A stretch of DNA of 43,185 bases from an uncultured OCS116 cluster bacterium (GTDB taxonomy: Bacteria > Pseudomonadota > Alphaproteobacteria > Rhizobiales > TMED25). The position numbers and the translations under genes are program-made. This document shows, piece after piece, positions 17,713-26,484 of this stretch. Under the pieces are notes generated by a model. The model searched no databases. It worked only from the letters and a program-made list of their open reading frames with translations, and had not been told where the DNA came from. Position 1 is the first letter of the stretch, and every line of letters begins with the position of its first letter. The stretch lies in contig CACPAS010000009.1 in the NCBI GenBank assembly GCA_902632055.1, positions 1 to 43,185 of the forward strand. Direction: 5' to 3'.

Positions 17713-18498
17713 TTACTGGTTAATCAAATTGTCGTATATTTTTTGGTTGGATACAATAAAATAATTTTTCTGGCGCTCACCTTTTATGCTTGGGGTATTT
17801 ATTTTTCCTCCCGACTCTTCCAGAATAAGGAGGGATGCAATGACAGAATGCCTACTTTCATTATCACCGATAAAGCAGTTTAATGCACCATTGGATACCA
17901 TGCATATTTCGAGTGATATTGATCCCATTTGACGTATTGAATTAACCGAATTCAAATATTTCAAAAGAGTGTCATCTATATCATTAGTATAAAGATTTAG
18001 ACTTTCATCAATTGCCACCATAGCGTTATCTGAATTTTCTTCGTTAGATATCTTCATTCTGATATTATTATGTCTTGCTGAAATTCCTCTTTCACCGATA
18101 AAAACCTCGTCGGAGATTGGATTATACACGATACTGTTTTGTATAATGTTATCTTTGATATGAGCAATTGTGATGCAAAATAAAGGTATCCCACGCTTGA
18201 AATTCATTTCCCCTTCAAGCGCATTAATTATAAAAGAGTTTTTTGGAATAGATGTTGCATCAAAATCATTTTTTGAGTCGTTAGATATAGGAATAAATTC
18301 GTAACCACTTTTTGAATATTTTGACTCGAGTTCGTCAATTATAAATGACTCAACCTTACTTTTGCTTTTTTGAACAAATTCGTTCTTAGAACTTTTAGAA
18401 TTTTGTAGATTCTGGAGTTCGCCAAAATCACGCCGATATATTTTTGCAACATTCCTAACAATTGCATAAAGAACATTTGTGTTTGGTAGATAACTCAT
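17713..18498 (-). CDS. Inositol monophosphatase-fold protein lacking the metal-binding residues (predicted pseudoenzyme)
   Basis: This 261-residue protein aligns by eye along its length with the inositol monophosphatase (SuhB) family but lacks its active site. The family DPxDGTxNF metal motif reads NALEGEMNF (92-100), followed by the conserved continuation RGIPLFCITIAHIKD. The upstream Glu-Glu metal pair is replaced by FIPISNDS. The C-terminal WDxAAG motif reads SRHSVIAS, although the following LLILEESGGKI is family-like. Other family landmarks such as GSISLEICMVSNGALNCFIG are preserved. The reading frame is intact, so this looks like a maintained, catalytically dead protein rather than a decaying gene. 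It begins 4 nt after efp and is followed by the MotA-like gene, so it may have a structural or regulatory role with one of these. Confidence 0.75.
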   Translation of the reverse strand: MSYLPNTNVLYAIVRNVAKIYRRDFGELQNLQNSKSSKNEFVQKSKSKVESFIIDELESKYSKSGYEFIPISNDSKNDFDATSIPKNSFIINALEGEMNFKRGIPLFCITIAHIKDNIIQNSIVYNPISDEVFIGERGISARHNNIRMKISNEENSDNAMVAIDESLNLYTNDIDDTLLKYLNSVNSIRQMGSISLEICMVSNGALNCFIGDNESRHSVIASLLILEESGGKINTPSIKGERQKNYFIVSNQKIYDNLINQ

Positions 18499-18502
18499 GA
18501 AA

Positions 18503-19066
18503 TTAATCAGCCCTTTTTACATAAGTCATGTCATTTGTATCAACTATAACCATATCATCATTATTTATGAAAGGTGGGACCATAACCCGGATATCATTTT
18601 CCAAAATTGCAGGCTTCGAGGATGATGCCGCTGTTTGCCCTTTGATGGAAGGCTCAGTATCCATCACTCTCAGCGAGACTGTTTCCGGCAATATAACACC
18701 TACAGGACTTCCTTCATACAGCTCTACCTCGACCAGCATACCCTCTTTTAAAAATGCCTTCTTTTCATCTAATATGCTCTGACTTAAGGATATTTGTTCA
18801 TAAGTGTCACTGTTCATAAATATCAGCTCTGTATCACTTGAGTACAAATATTGAAAGTTTTCGGTGTCTATTCTTACCTTTTCAACAATCTCATCTGAAC
18901 GAAATCTTTCATTTAATTTTGTATTATCAATTATAGATTTCATCTCTACTTGATTAAACGCACCGCCCTTACCCGGTTTTACGGCTTGTGTTTTGGTGAC
19001 AACAAATAGTGATCCCTTATGCTCTAGCACATTGCCAATCTTAATTTGATTTCCATTTATTTTCAT
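18503..19066 (-). CDS. efp: Translation elongation factor P
   Basis: EF-P (187 residues) relieves ribosome stalling at polyproline motifs. The N-terminal KOW-like domain carries the loop VKPGKGGAFNQVEMKS, with K33 at the site that is post-translationally modified in many bacteria. The two OB-like domains follow, with a conserved C-terminal stretch GDMVIVDTNDMTYVKRAD-like (here DDMVIVDTNDMTYVKRAD). I cannot see the modification enzymes (EpmA/B or EarP) in this window. The start ATG has an AGAGG-type Shine-Dalgarno about 7 nt upstream. It is the first gene of the efp-IMPase-MotA-MotB group. Confidence 0.95.
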   Translation of the reverse strand: MKINGNQIKIGNVLEHKGSLFVVTKTQAVKPGKGGAFNQVEMKSIIDNTKLNERFRSDEIVEKVRIDTENFQYLYSSDTELIFMNSDTYEQISLSQSILDEKKAFLKEGMLVEVELYEGSPVGVILPETVSLRVMDTEPSIKGQTAASSSKPAILENDIRVMVPPFINNDDMVIVDTNDMTYVKRAD

Positions 19067-19125
19067 AATAACCTCTGAGTATTAAAGAGCGTGTTTCCTT
19101 CTAAATTACAACTCTGACTTGGTAT

Positions 19126-20085
19126 TTATTTCATAAACTTGGGCATACGTAAATAGGTAATGCTATACTCATTCATACGCGGTCTAAAATTTTCAAATTT
19201 CTCAGATGCTATTCTCCTATCGTCAGAGGATAATGTACTCATATTCATATCTAATTCAACATCTGTAACGCCAAGTTGCTTTGCCAATAAATAGTATTCG
19301 TACGCCTTGATGTCATTTTTTATCGTTCCAATACCATAATAATACATTATTGCCAGCTGTTGTAATGCTGGTGGGTAAGCTTTCTGTGCTGACCTTTCAA
19401 GCCAAGTAATAGCAATTTTTTCGTCTTTCTTTATTCCTACTTCATTTAGGATCATTATTGCATAATCATACTCGGCTTCAGTATACCCTTGGTCAGCAAA
19501 TTCAAACATCAAAAGTGCCGCATTCTTTTTATCAATTTTAGTTCCAACTCCGTTGATCTTATATTCAATAAGAGAATATCTTGCTAAATCAAGCTCTTCA
19601 CTAGCTTCGCTTATATATTTATACGCTAATGTCTCATTGCGAGACACATTAATTCCATACCTATGATAAATTGAGAGATAGTATTTTGCGTAAGATGATA
19701 AAAAATTTTCATTGCTATTTTTCAATTCATAAAAATAATCATATGATTTATCAAAATCGGTTTTGTAATGAAAAAGTACTTCCGCTAATTCAAACTTTGA
19801 GTTTTGATCACCGTTATTCATTGACGTTTCATACCACTCAATCGCTGAATCGGTATTACCATTACTAATAAATTTTTTTGCCAACCAATATGCCCATTCA
19901 TTATTATCATGGGTTTTATACAATTTTATTGCTTCATCGATTTCATTGTTATTCAGTAATATTTTGAATTTATCATTTGTAAGATCAGCAGATGCTCCAC
20001 TAAAACATAACAGAAAGATCCCTATTATTAGGAGTGTCTTTTTTGAGGAAAATGCTCTATTTATTTTTCTAAATTTTCTGACCAT
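19126..20085 (-). CDS. Secreted or membrane-anchored Sel1-like repeat protein
   Basis: This 319-residue protein has an N-terminal signal sequence: a basic stretch to residue ~16, a hydrophobic core LLIIGIFLLCF, and a likely signal peptidase I site SGASA-D near residue 34. The remainder consists of Sel1/TPR-like helical repeats, for example NTDSAIEWYETSMNNGDQNS, AALLMFEFADQGYTEAEYDY and AITWLERSAQKAYPPALQQL followed by AIMYYYGIGTIKND. Such repeats mediate protein-protein contacts in the periplasm. The start codon lies inside the 3' end of fba (25-bp overlap), with AGAGGTGA directly upstream, suggesting coupled translation. No specific function can be given. Confidence 0.8.
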   Translation of the reverse strand: MVRKFRKINRAFSSKKTLLIIGIFLLCFSGASADLTNDKFKILLNNNEIDEAIKLYKTHDNNEWAYWLAKKFISNGNTDSAIEWYETSMNNGDQNSKFELAEVLFHYKTDFDKSYDYFYELKNSNENFLSSYAKYYLSIYHRYGINVSRNETLAYKYISEASEELDLARYSLIEYKINGVGTKIDKKNAALLMFEFADQGYTEAEYDYAIMILNEVGIKKDEKIAITWLERSAQKAYPPALQQLAIMYYYGIGTIKNDIKAYEYYLLAKQLGVTDVELDMNMSTLSSDDRRIASEKFENFRPRMNEYSITYLRMPKFMK

Positions 20086-21083
20086 TCACCTCTTGTGGCC
20101 AAACTATTCATTTGAGCTCGGTGTCCAAAAGCTTGTTGTGCCTCCAACATATTTTCATCTTTACCGCCCCAAGTCATTAATGCGCTCTGTTGCAGAGCTC
20201 TCCCATAAGAAAAACTTAGTTTTATATCGGTTTCTTTCATCTTATTCATGATTGATAAATGCTTTGTTGCGTCTAGATCATTTTGCCCACCTGAGAGAAA
20301 ACAAACACCTGGAACAGAATCTGGCATATGCTCTCTAAGACATTTGAGTGTTTGCTCAGCTACTTCAAATTCAGTAGCTTGGTTTTCAGCATTGATACCT
20401 GCTATGACCATATTTGGTTTTAGTATAATTCCTTTCAGGTCAACTTTTGCCTCTATTAACTTTGCAAATACAATATCCAATGTTTTTGATGTGACCTCGT
20501 AGCATTTATCAATTGTGTGCTTTGATTTATCGCCATCCATTAGTATTTCAGGCTCAACAATGGGGACTAATCCATTTTCTTGGCATAATGAAGCATATCT
20601 GGCCAGTGCATCGGCATTTGCGTGAATTGCATAGTCTGTTGGTGTTTTATCAGTTATATTAATAACCGCTCTCCATTTGGAGAATGATGCACCTAGTTGT
20701 TTATACTCGTCAAGCCTCTCTCTCAAGCCATCCAAGCCTTCTGTGATAGTTTCTCCTTCAAAGAGTGATAAAGATTTCGCTCCAGTATCAACTTTGATTC
20801 CAATTAATGTATCAGTTGCGACTAACAAATCAGTCAACTTCTCGCCACTTTGACAATCTTGACGGATTGTTTCATCATATAAAATGACTCCGGATATGTA
20901 GCTTTCCATTGCATCTTTAGTTCGAAAGAGCATTTCTCTGTAATTTCTTCGATTCTCAGGTGTTGATTGTAAATTAATTTGACTAAACCTCTTTGTAATA
21001 GTTGCAGTACTCTCGTCCGCTGCAAGGATGCCCTTTCCATCTTCAACCAATTTTTCAGCAATCTGATGTAAATTATTTTTCAT
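20061..21083 (-). CDS. Class I fructose-bisphosphate aldolase
   Basis: This 340-residue Schiff-base aldolase interconverts fructose-1,6-bisphosphate with DHAP and glyceraldehyde-3-phosphate. It is of the glycolytic, eukaryote-like class I type (PF00274), not the zinc-dependent class II enzyme. Signatures are GKGILAADESTATITKR (near residue 17), LVPIVEPEIL (catalytic-region glutamates, ~172-181) and GIILKPNMVIAG with the Schiff-base lysine K222. The C-terminal part includes VCFLSGGQNDLDATKHL. It is the fourth gene in a compact tkt-gap-pgk-fba run (12-nt gap from pgk), which covers triose-phosphate metabolism. Confidence 0.94.
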   Translation of the reverse strand: MKNNLHQIAEKLVEDGKGILAADESTATITKRFSQINLQSTPENRRNYREMLFRTKDAMESYISGVILYDETIRQDCQSGEKLTDLLVATDTLIGIKVDTGAKSLSLFEGETITEGLDGLRERLDEYKQLGASFSKWRAVINITDKTPTDYAIHANADALARYASLCQENGLVPIVEPEILMDGDKSKHTIDKCYEVTSKTLDIVFAKLIEAKVDLKGIILKPNMVIAGINAENQATEFEVAEQTLKCLREHMPDSVPGVCFLSGGQNDLDATKHLSIMNKMKETDIKLSFSYGRALQQSALMTWGGKDENMLEAQQAFGHRAQMNSLATRGEWSENLEK

Positions 21084-21095
21084 TATTAATTACCT

Positions 21096-22289
21096 TTATC
21101 GCCCGGCATTAATGCTGTTTAAAATTGCTTTTACAGCAGGCAAATCTTTCCCTTCGAGCCATTGTAAGAATGCTCCTCCACCAGTTGAAACATGTGTGTA
21201 ATCCTCATATGTTCCAGCGATATTAATCCCATATATTGTATCCCCACCGCCAATAACCACTTTGGAATTTGTGTCTTTGCATCTTAAAGCTAATTCTTTT
21301 GCAACAGCAACTGTTGATTCGTCAAAGGGTTTGTATTCAATGGCCCCTAGTGGACCGTTCCATATTACAGTATTTGCGTCAGAAATCTCTTCCAGTATGA
21401 TTTTAGATGATTTAGTCCCAAGGTCAAGAATCATGTCATCGATTTCGATTTCGTCTAAAATTTTATTCATTGCATTTGGGGAGTCACCTAATTTTTTTGC
21501 CACCCTCGCATCAATGGGAAGTACTAATTTAACATTGTTCTTCCTCGCTTTATTTATAATATCAATCGCAATATTCACACAACTTTTTTCAAACAGTGAG
21601 GCACCAATATTATTTGAGGTAGCTTTGAGAAATGTATTTGCCATAGCTCCACCGATAATAATTTTATCTACGTTTCTGATCAAGCTATCAAGAAGCTGTA
21701 TTTTAGTTGAAATTTTTGATCCACCAATGATTGCGACGACTGGACTTATTGGATGAGAAAAAGCATCATCAAGGGCCCGTATTTCTTTTTCCATACAAAG
21801 CCCAAAAAAGCTTGGCAGAAATTTAGGAATTCCGCTCAAAGATGCATGCTTTCTATGCGAAGCGGAGAATGCATCATTTACATACACATGACCCATACCA
21901 CTCAACTTTTCTGCAAATTTATTATCATTAAGTTCCTCTTCTGGGAAAAATCTAATATTTTCGAATAAAAATACCTCTTCACGATAATCTGTAATATCTT
22001 CATCCAGTCTATTAATAAATTTGACATCTCTTTTTATCCTTTTTTCTAGCTCGCGCGCAATAGGCTCCATTGATAATGAAATATCAATTTTACCTTTTGG
22101 ACGTCCCCTATGAGTAATTATAATTACTTTAGCACCCATTTTAAGCAGGGTATCGATAGTTGGAATCGACTCGTCGATTCTTGTTGTATCAACAACGACT
22201 TTATCATTTGTTGGCACATTATAATCTGTACGCAATAAGACTATTTTATTCTTGAGGTCTTCATCCCGAAAGCTCTTTATCCGAATCAT
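21096..22289 (-). CDS. pgk: Phosphoglycerate kinase
   Basis: This 397-residue enzyme interconverts 1,3-bisphosphoglycerate plus ADP and 3-phosphoglycerate plus ATP. The N-terminal substrate region reads LLRTDYNVPTNDKVVVDTTRI and ITHRGRPKGK. The family block FLENIRFFPEEE-type (VFLFENIRFFPEEE) is near residue 105. The nucleotide-binding C-terminal half ends with [13 protein letters not shown] and STGGGAFLQWLEGK. It is spaced 15 nt from gap and 12 nt from fba on the same strand. Length is normal, and all key basic residues of the N-terminal domain that I can place are present. Confidence 0.96.
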   Translation of the reverse strand: MIRIKSFRDEDLKNKIVLLRTDYNVPTNDKVVVDTTRIDESIPTIDTLLKMGAKVIIITHRGRPKGKIDISLSMEPIARELEKRIKRDVKFINRLDEDITDYREEVFLFENIRFFPEEELNDNKFAEKLSGMGHVYVNDAFSASHRKHASLSGIPKFLPSFFGLCMEKEIRALDDAFSHPISPVVAIIGGSKISTKIQLLDSLIRNVDKIIIGGAMANTFLKATSNNIGASLFEKSCVNIAIDIINKARKNNVKLVLPIDARVAKKLGDSPNAMNKILDEIEIDDMILDLGTKSSKIILEEISDANTVIWNGPLGAIEYKPFDESTVAVAKELALRCKDTNSKVVIGGGDTIYGINIAGTYEDYTHVSTGGGAFLQWLEGKDLPAVKAILNSINAGR

Positions 22290-22304
22290 AAAATCAATCC
22301 GCCA

Positions 22305-23315
22305 TTATGATAGTGTGCCAATATATTTGGCCATATCACACATTCTTTGTGAAAATCCCCATTCATTGTCATACCATGCCATAACCCTCACGAATGTTTT
22401 ATTAGTGACTCTTGTTTGGTCCAAAGCAATAACTGCTGAATGGCTATCATGATTTAAATCGATAGACACAAGCTTTTCATCTGTTGTCTTGAGAATATTT
22501 AAGAACTGATTATTTGACGCTTGAACAAGAATTTTGTTGATCTCATTAATACTTGTAGCCTGACTCGCAGTAAACTTTAAATCAATAACAGAAACATTTG
22601 GTGTGGGTACACGCATTGCTATGCCGTCTATTCTACCTTTGAGTTGTGGGATTACTTCACCGACTGAAATTGCAGCTCCCGTGGTTGTTGGAATAATTGA
22701 TTGTGCAGCTGACCTTGATCTATATAAATCCTTGTGGTTTCTATCCAGTGTAGGTTGATCACCAGTGTAGGAGTGTATTGTTGTCATGAATGCTGTATCA
22801 ATACCTATTGTATCATTGAGCGCCTTCATCATAGGGGCGAGAGCGTTTGTTGTGCAAGAGGCATTTGATATCACGGTATGCTCTGGCTTAAGTTCCAGAT
22901 GGTTCACCCCAAAGACTGCTGTTTTATCGACGGCATTTGCAGGTGCCGATATTAATACTTTCTTAGCACCGGCATCGACATGCTTAACAGATAATTTCTT
23001 ATCATTAAACTTACCAGTACATTCCAGAACTAAATCAATATTTAGATCACCCCAAGGTATATTTTCCGGAGTCTTAGTGGAAAATTTTTTTATCTGTTTT
23101 TTGTTAATTTCAAAAGAGTCAGAGTCTATTTTTTTTATTTCATCATTTAATGTACCATGTACTGAATCGTATTTTAGAAGATGCATATTTGTTTCGATTG
23201 GTGCTGAGTCATTTATTGCTGCCAACTCAATCGATGGAGTGTGATCCCTTATTATTGCGCGCGCTACATTTCTTCCGATACGACCAAAACCGTTTATTGC
23301 TACTTTTAATGCCAT
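22305..23315 (-). CDS. gap: Type I glyceraldehyde-3-phosphate dehydrogenase
   Basis: This 336-residue enzyme oxidises glyceraldehyde-3-phosphate to 1,3-bisphosphoglycerate. The NAD(P)-binding start is KVAINGFGRIGRNVARAII, with AINDSAPIETNMHLLKYDSVHG at 33-54. The active site is SNASCTTNALAPMMKAL with C154. The remaining signature blocks include TIHSYTGDQPTLD and the C-terminal WYDNEWGFSQRMCDMA. N35-D36 lie where cofactor preference is set, but I cannot settle NAD versus NADP from this alone. It lies 17 nt after tkt and 15 nt before pgk. Confidence 0.96.
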   Translation of the reverse strand: MALKVAINGFGRIGRNVARAIIRDHTPSIELAAINDSAPIETNMHLLKYDSVHGTLNDEIKKIDSDSFEINKKQIKKFSTKTPENIPWGDLNIDLVLECTGKFNDKKLSVKHVDAGAKKVLISAPANAVDKTAVFGVNHLELKPEHTVISNASCTTNALAPMMKALNDTIGIDTAFMTTIHSYTGDQPTLDRNHKDLYRSRSAAQSIIPTTTGAAISVGEVIPQLKGRIDGIAMRVPTPNVSVIDLKFTASQATSINEINKILVQASNNQFLNILKTTDEKLVSIDLNHDSHSAVIALDQTRVTNKTFVRVMAWYDNEWGFSQRMCDMAKYIGTLS

Positions 23316-23332
23316 TTTTTTAAACCAGCTAT

Positions 23333-25321
23333 TTATTTATTATTCAAGATTACATCTATTATGTGTTCTTTGGTAATTTTAAAATTTTTATACAGGTCTT
23401 TATATGGTCCACTTGCCCCAAATGATGACATTCCAATAAATACACCGTTATCTCTTAGTATTTTATCCCAGCCTTGAGAAACACCTGCTTCTATGACCAT
23501 ATTACGACTTGCGTTGTTTATTATAGTTTCTCTGAATTTTTTATCTTGAGAATTGAAATAATCAAGACAAGGCACTGAGTAAACACAAACTGACTTGTTA
23601 CAATTTTCCAATTCTCGGTAAGCTTCTATTGCAATATTCACTTCAGAGCCAGAAGCAAATATTGCAAATTCTGGTTTTTCTGTGTTGGAGGCTACACAAT
23701 ACACTCCATTTTCACAGAGATTATGTTTTGATTTTGTGTCACGGCTCTGTCTGAATTCATCTAAATTTTGTCTTGATAGGGCTATCAAGCTTGGTCCGGT
23801 CCTATTTTTTAATGCTAATTCCCAACATTCAACAGTCTCAATAGCGGATCCAGGCCGAAATACGCTCACATTTGGTATCGCGCGCAGGCTTGATAGCTGT
23901 TCTATTGGCTGATGTGTCGGGCCATCTTCACCTAAGCCGATAGAATCATGTGTTAGAATATATATAACTTGCTGTTGCATTAGAGCTGCTAATCTTATTG
24001 CAGGCCGACAATAATCAGAGAAAATTAGAAAGGTCCCTCCATAGGGAATAAATCCACCATGAAGGGATATGCCATTCATTATTGCGCCCATTGCATGCTC
24101 TCTTATTCCATAATGTATATATCTGCCATATGCTTCAGCTGTTACAGGATTAATATTATCTGTTTTGGTATTATTTGATCCTGTTAAATCTGCTGAGCCA
24201 CCTAGTGTGATTTGTGTGGTGTCATTGATAGAGTGCAGGCAAATCTCTGATGCCTTTCTTGTTGCTATGTTTTGTGGCTTTTCTTTAAGATTTAACTTCA
24301 GTTCATCTAATTTTAAATATACATCTGGATGTATTAGTTTTTCGAATTGATCTAGTAACTCATTTCTAATATTTGGAGACGCTTTTTTAAGCTTGTCATA
24401 CCAAATTTTTCTCTTTTTTTGCCCCCTTGCACCAACATCTCTCCACATCTTCAGAATGTCTGATGGTATTTGAAATTTTTCATACTTAATACCTAACTCT
24501 TTTCTGGTCAGATTATACTCATCATTGCCAAGGGGTGATCCATGAACACTTGCGGTCCCTTGTTTGTTTGGAGATCCATAGCCAATTATTGTTTTACATA
24601 AGATCATTGTTGGTTTTCTAGAATCGTGGGAGTCTTTTATTGCTTCAAAGATTTCGTTTGTGTTATGTCCATTAATTTCTTTAACATTCCAGTTAGACGC
24701 CTCAAATCTTTTAATTTGGTTTGTGGAGTCGGTTTTTGCAATTGGTCCATCTATTGAAATATTATTGCTATCAAAAAGAAGTATTAACTTGTTTAATTTT
24801 AGATGACCCGCAAGGCTAATGGCCTCTTGCGATATTCCTTCCATTAAATCACCATCACCTGCCATAACATATGTCCTATGGTTTATTAAATCATCTCCAA
24901 ATCTTTCAGATAATAATTTCTCTGATAACGCCATTCCAACTGCATTGGCTAAACCTTGGCCCAAGGGTCCCGTGGTCGTCTCAATTCCTTTTGCATGACC
25001 ATACTCCGGATGTCCTGCAGTTTTGGATCCAAGCTGCCTAAAGCTCTTAATATCTTCAAGCGACATATCTTGATATCCAAGTAGATACAATAAAGAATAT
25101 AGGAGCATTGATCCATGCCCACCTGATAAAATAAAGCGATCTCTGTCGATCCAGTCTGGGTCTTTTGCATCGAAATTTAAAAATTCGCTGAATAATACAG
25201 TTGCAACATCGGCCATTCCAAGTGGCAGACCAGGATGCCCACTATTTGCAGTTTCAATAGCATCAATGGATAGTGCTCTAATAGCATTTGCCATTTCTTG
25301 GTGATTAATTTGATTTGACAT
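23333..25321 (-). CDS. tkt: Transketolase
   Basis: This 662-residue thiamine-diphosphate enzyme moves two-carbon units between sugar phosphates in the pentose phosphate pathway. The N-terminal part shows [18 protein letters not shown] (near residue 26) and [18 protein letters not shown]. The ThDP/Mg motif [20 protein letters not shown] runs to an asparagine in [10 protein letters not shown] (~160-195). The pyrimidine-binding half contains [19 protein letters not shown] (catalytic glutamate near residue 408) and [26 protein letters not shown]. It is the first gene of the tkt-gap-pgk-fba operon. It is transcribed away from the DUF4164-zapA genes across a 239-nt gap, so its promoter should be there. 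RuBisCO and phosphoribulokinase are not seen. Confidence 0.96.
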   Translation of the reverse strand: MSNQINHQEMANAIRALSIDAIETANSGHPGLPLGMADVATVLFSEFLNFDAKDPDWIDRDRFILSGGHGSMLLYSLLYLLGYQDMSLEDIKSFRQLGSKTAGHPEYGHAKGIETTTGPLGQGLANAVGMALSEKLLSERFGDDLINHRTYVMAGDGDLMEGISQEAISLAGHLKLNKLILLFDSNNISIDGPIAKTDSTNQIKRFEASNWNVKEINGHNTNEIFEAIKDSHDSRKPTMILCKTIIGYGSPNKQGTASVHGSPLGNDEYNLTRKELGIKYEKFQIPSDILKMWRDVGARGQKKRKIWYDKLKKASPNIRNELLDQFEKLIHPDVYLKLDELKLNLKEKPQNIATRKASEICLHSINDTTQITLGGSADLTGSNNTKTDNINPVTAEAYGRYIHYGIREHAMGAIMNGISLHGGFIPYGGTFLIFSDYCRPAIRLAALMQQQVIYILTHDSIGLGEDGPTHQPIEQLSSLRAIPNVSVFRPGSAIETVECWELALKNRTGPSLIALSRQNLDEFRQSRDTKSKHNLCENGVYCVASNTEKPEFAIFASGSEVNIAIEAYRELENCNKSVCVYSVPCLDYFNSQDKKFRETIINNASRNMVIEAGVSQGWDKILRDNGVFIGMSSFGASGPYKDLYKNFKITKEHIIDVILNNK

Positions 25322-25560
25322 ATTTGTATGCTTTTGTATAAAACCCTGCCTTTTTTTTATAATTCAATAAAAAATTTTATCAAACAATATTTACATAATA
25401 GTGAGTATTTCCTGTATAAAATAACGATGAAAAGCATTGATATAGTTGGAAATCTTATTTTTTTTTTATTGCTTTTTACTCTTCATTAATATTATATTTC
25501 TATGGGGACAATGTTTTCATCTAACGTGCAGTGCTAATTGTTAATTGTTTGGGATTTTAA
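25322..25560. other. Divergent intergenic region between tkt and the zapA operon
   Basis: This 239-nt AT-rich gap separates two divergently transcribed operons and must hold both promoters. I see several TATAAT-like strings (for example TATAAAAT near 25415) and a ten-T run near 25460, but no hexamer pair good enough to call. There is one 20-codon ORF on the plus strand (25427-25489) without a convincing ribosome-binding site. No hairpin terminator or known RNA motif is recognised. Confidence 0.5.
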
Positions 25561-25881
25561 ATGAGCCAATATAACTTAAAAAATGAAGTTGACCTAAATA
25601 ATCAAAATCTCGATGGCATAAGCCCGCGCCTTGCATCTGCTTTAGAAAAATTACACACCGCAATTGATCAACTAAAACAAAATAAAGATTTATCAGAATC
25701 AATGTTAAAGGATACAGCTGACATGAAAGGTGAGATAGAGAAACTCAATAATGAAAATATTGGTCTGCTCCATAAATTAGAAGATTTAAAACAAAAAAAT
25801 AGTAAATTGAAGGACGCAAATCAGGAAGTAGAAAGCAGAATTTCTAATATGATTAGAACTTATCGTAATTTTTTAAGATAG
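25561..25881 (+). CDS. Coiled-coil protein, DUF4164-like
   Basis: This 106-residue protein is largely one long alpha-helical coiled coil (SALEKLHTAIDQLKQ, then IEKLNNENIGLLHKLEDLKQ) with no membrane segment. Its place directly upstream of zapA and its size fit the small DUF4164-type proteins found there in many Alphaproteobacteria. Assignment rests mostly on context, since coiled coils align non-specifically. A role alongside ZapA in FtsZ-ring assembly is plausible but inferred. The last residues (MIRTYRNFLR) are basic and may form a conserved end. zapA follows after 37 nt. Confidence 0.6.
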   Translation: MSQYNLKNEVDLNNQNLDGISPRLASALEKLHTAIDQLKQNKDLSESMLKDTADMKGEIEKLNNENIGLLHKLEDLKQKNSKLKDANQEVESRISNMIRTYRNFLR

Positions 25882-25918
25882 AGAATTTTCTTCAGATGTT
25901 ATATTTGTGTAATCTAAA

Positions 25919-26275
25919 ATGGGTAAAGTCACAGTAAATATTAATAACAGAACTTTTCAAATTGCCTGTGAGGATGGAGAGGAGGCTCGGCTAAAAGAGC
26001 TTGCCTCTTTTTTTTCAAGGCATGTTGACCAATTGCAAGGTAGATTTGGCCATATTGGGGATGCTCGGATATATGTGATGGCAGGTTTATTGATTGCTGA
26101 CAAGCTATCTGATGCACTATCGCAAATTGAAGAAATCCAAAATGATGTTCAGCAACTTCAAAAAAAGAATGATATGTTTAAAGAGGATAGCCATTCATTA
26201 GAGGAATTACTCTTAACCGATATCGAGTCACTTACAAATAAGTTAAACGAAATAAATAAATCACTATCGACTTAA
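25919..26275 (+). CDS. zapA: Cell division protein ZapA
   Basis: This 118-residue protein matches ZapA, which cross-links FtsZ filaments. The N-terminal globular domain reads KVTVNINNRTFQIACEDGEE, then LKELASFFSRHVDQLQ, and the C-terminal half is a coiled-coil dimerisation helix (IYVMAGLLIADKLSDALSQI and onward). It is cytoplasmic. The 6S RNA gene starts about 45 nt downstream, followed by the 5-FCL gene. The zapA-ssrS-ygfA order is an old and widespread arrangement, which supports all three calls. Confidence 0.9.
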   Translation: MGKVTVNINNRTFQIACEDGEEARLKELASFFSRHVDQLQGRFGHIGDARIYVMAGLLIADKLSDALSQIEEIQNDVQQLQKKNDMFKEDSHSLEELLLTDIESLTNKLNEINKSLST

Positions 26276-26309
26276 AATAGATTCAAATTTAATTTTTTAA
26301 ATTAAATGA

Positions 26310-26315
26310 TATAAT
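26310..26315 (+). promoter_or_regulatory. -10 element of the 6S RNA promoter
   Basis: A perfect TATAAT lies six to eight nucleotides upstream of the apparent 5' end of the 6S RNA stem (about 26321-26326). No good -35 hexamer is visible at 16-18 nt; the region there is A/T only. Confidence 0.6.
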
Positions 26316-26320
26316 TTAAA

Positions 26321-26465
26321 CGGCTAAGCGACTCGTGAGATAACTATTCCTGGCGCCATAGCAATTCAATTGGGAGCTGACACTGATTCAGATCGTGGTC
26401 TATTTCATTTGGCACCCACCTATATATTAGGAGCCTAGGATTGCAAATCCACGGTCGCTTGGCTT
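26321..26465 (+). ncRNA. ssrS: 6S RNA
   Basis: This 145-nt segment between zapA and the 5-formyl-THF cyclo-ligase gene has the position and shape of 6S RNA, which binds sigma70-RNA polymerase as an open-promoter mimic and represses transcription in stationary phase. The termini pair: AAGCGAC at 26326-26332 is the exact reverse complement of GTCGCTT at 26454-26460, extended by TCGTG with CACGG-type pairing inside and GGCTT nearby outside. The long imperfect hairpin between them contains an unpaired-looking middle, as expected of the central bubble. It has no coding potential. I infer the exact ends from the stem and the TATAAT; they could be off by several nucleotides. Confidence 0.85.
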
Positions 26466-26484
26466 AAAATCATGGATATAGAAT

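Noticed and set aside
25427-25489. 20-codon plus-strand ORF with a hydrophobic run in the tkt/zapA gap.
   Set aside because: No ribosome-binding site, no recognisable family, and the hydrophobicity comes from a ten-T run; not distinguishable from noise.
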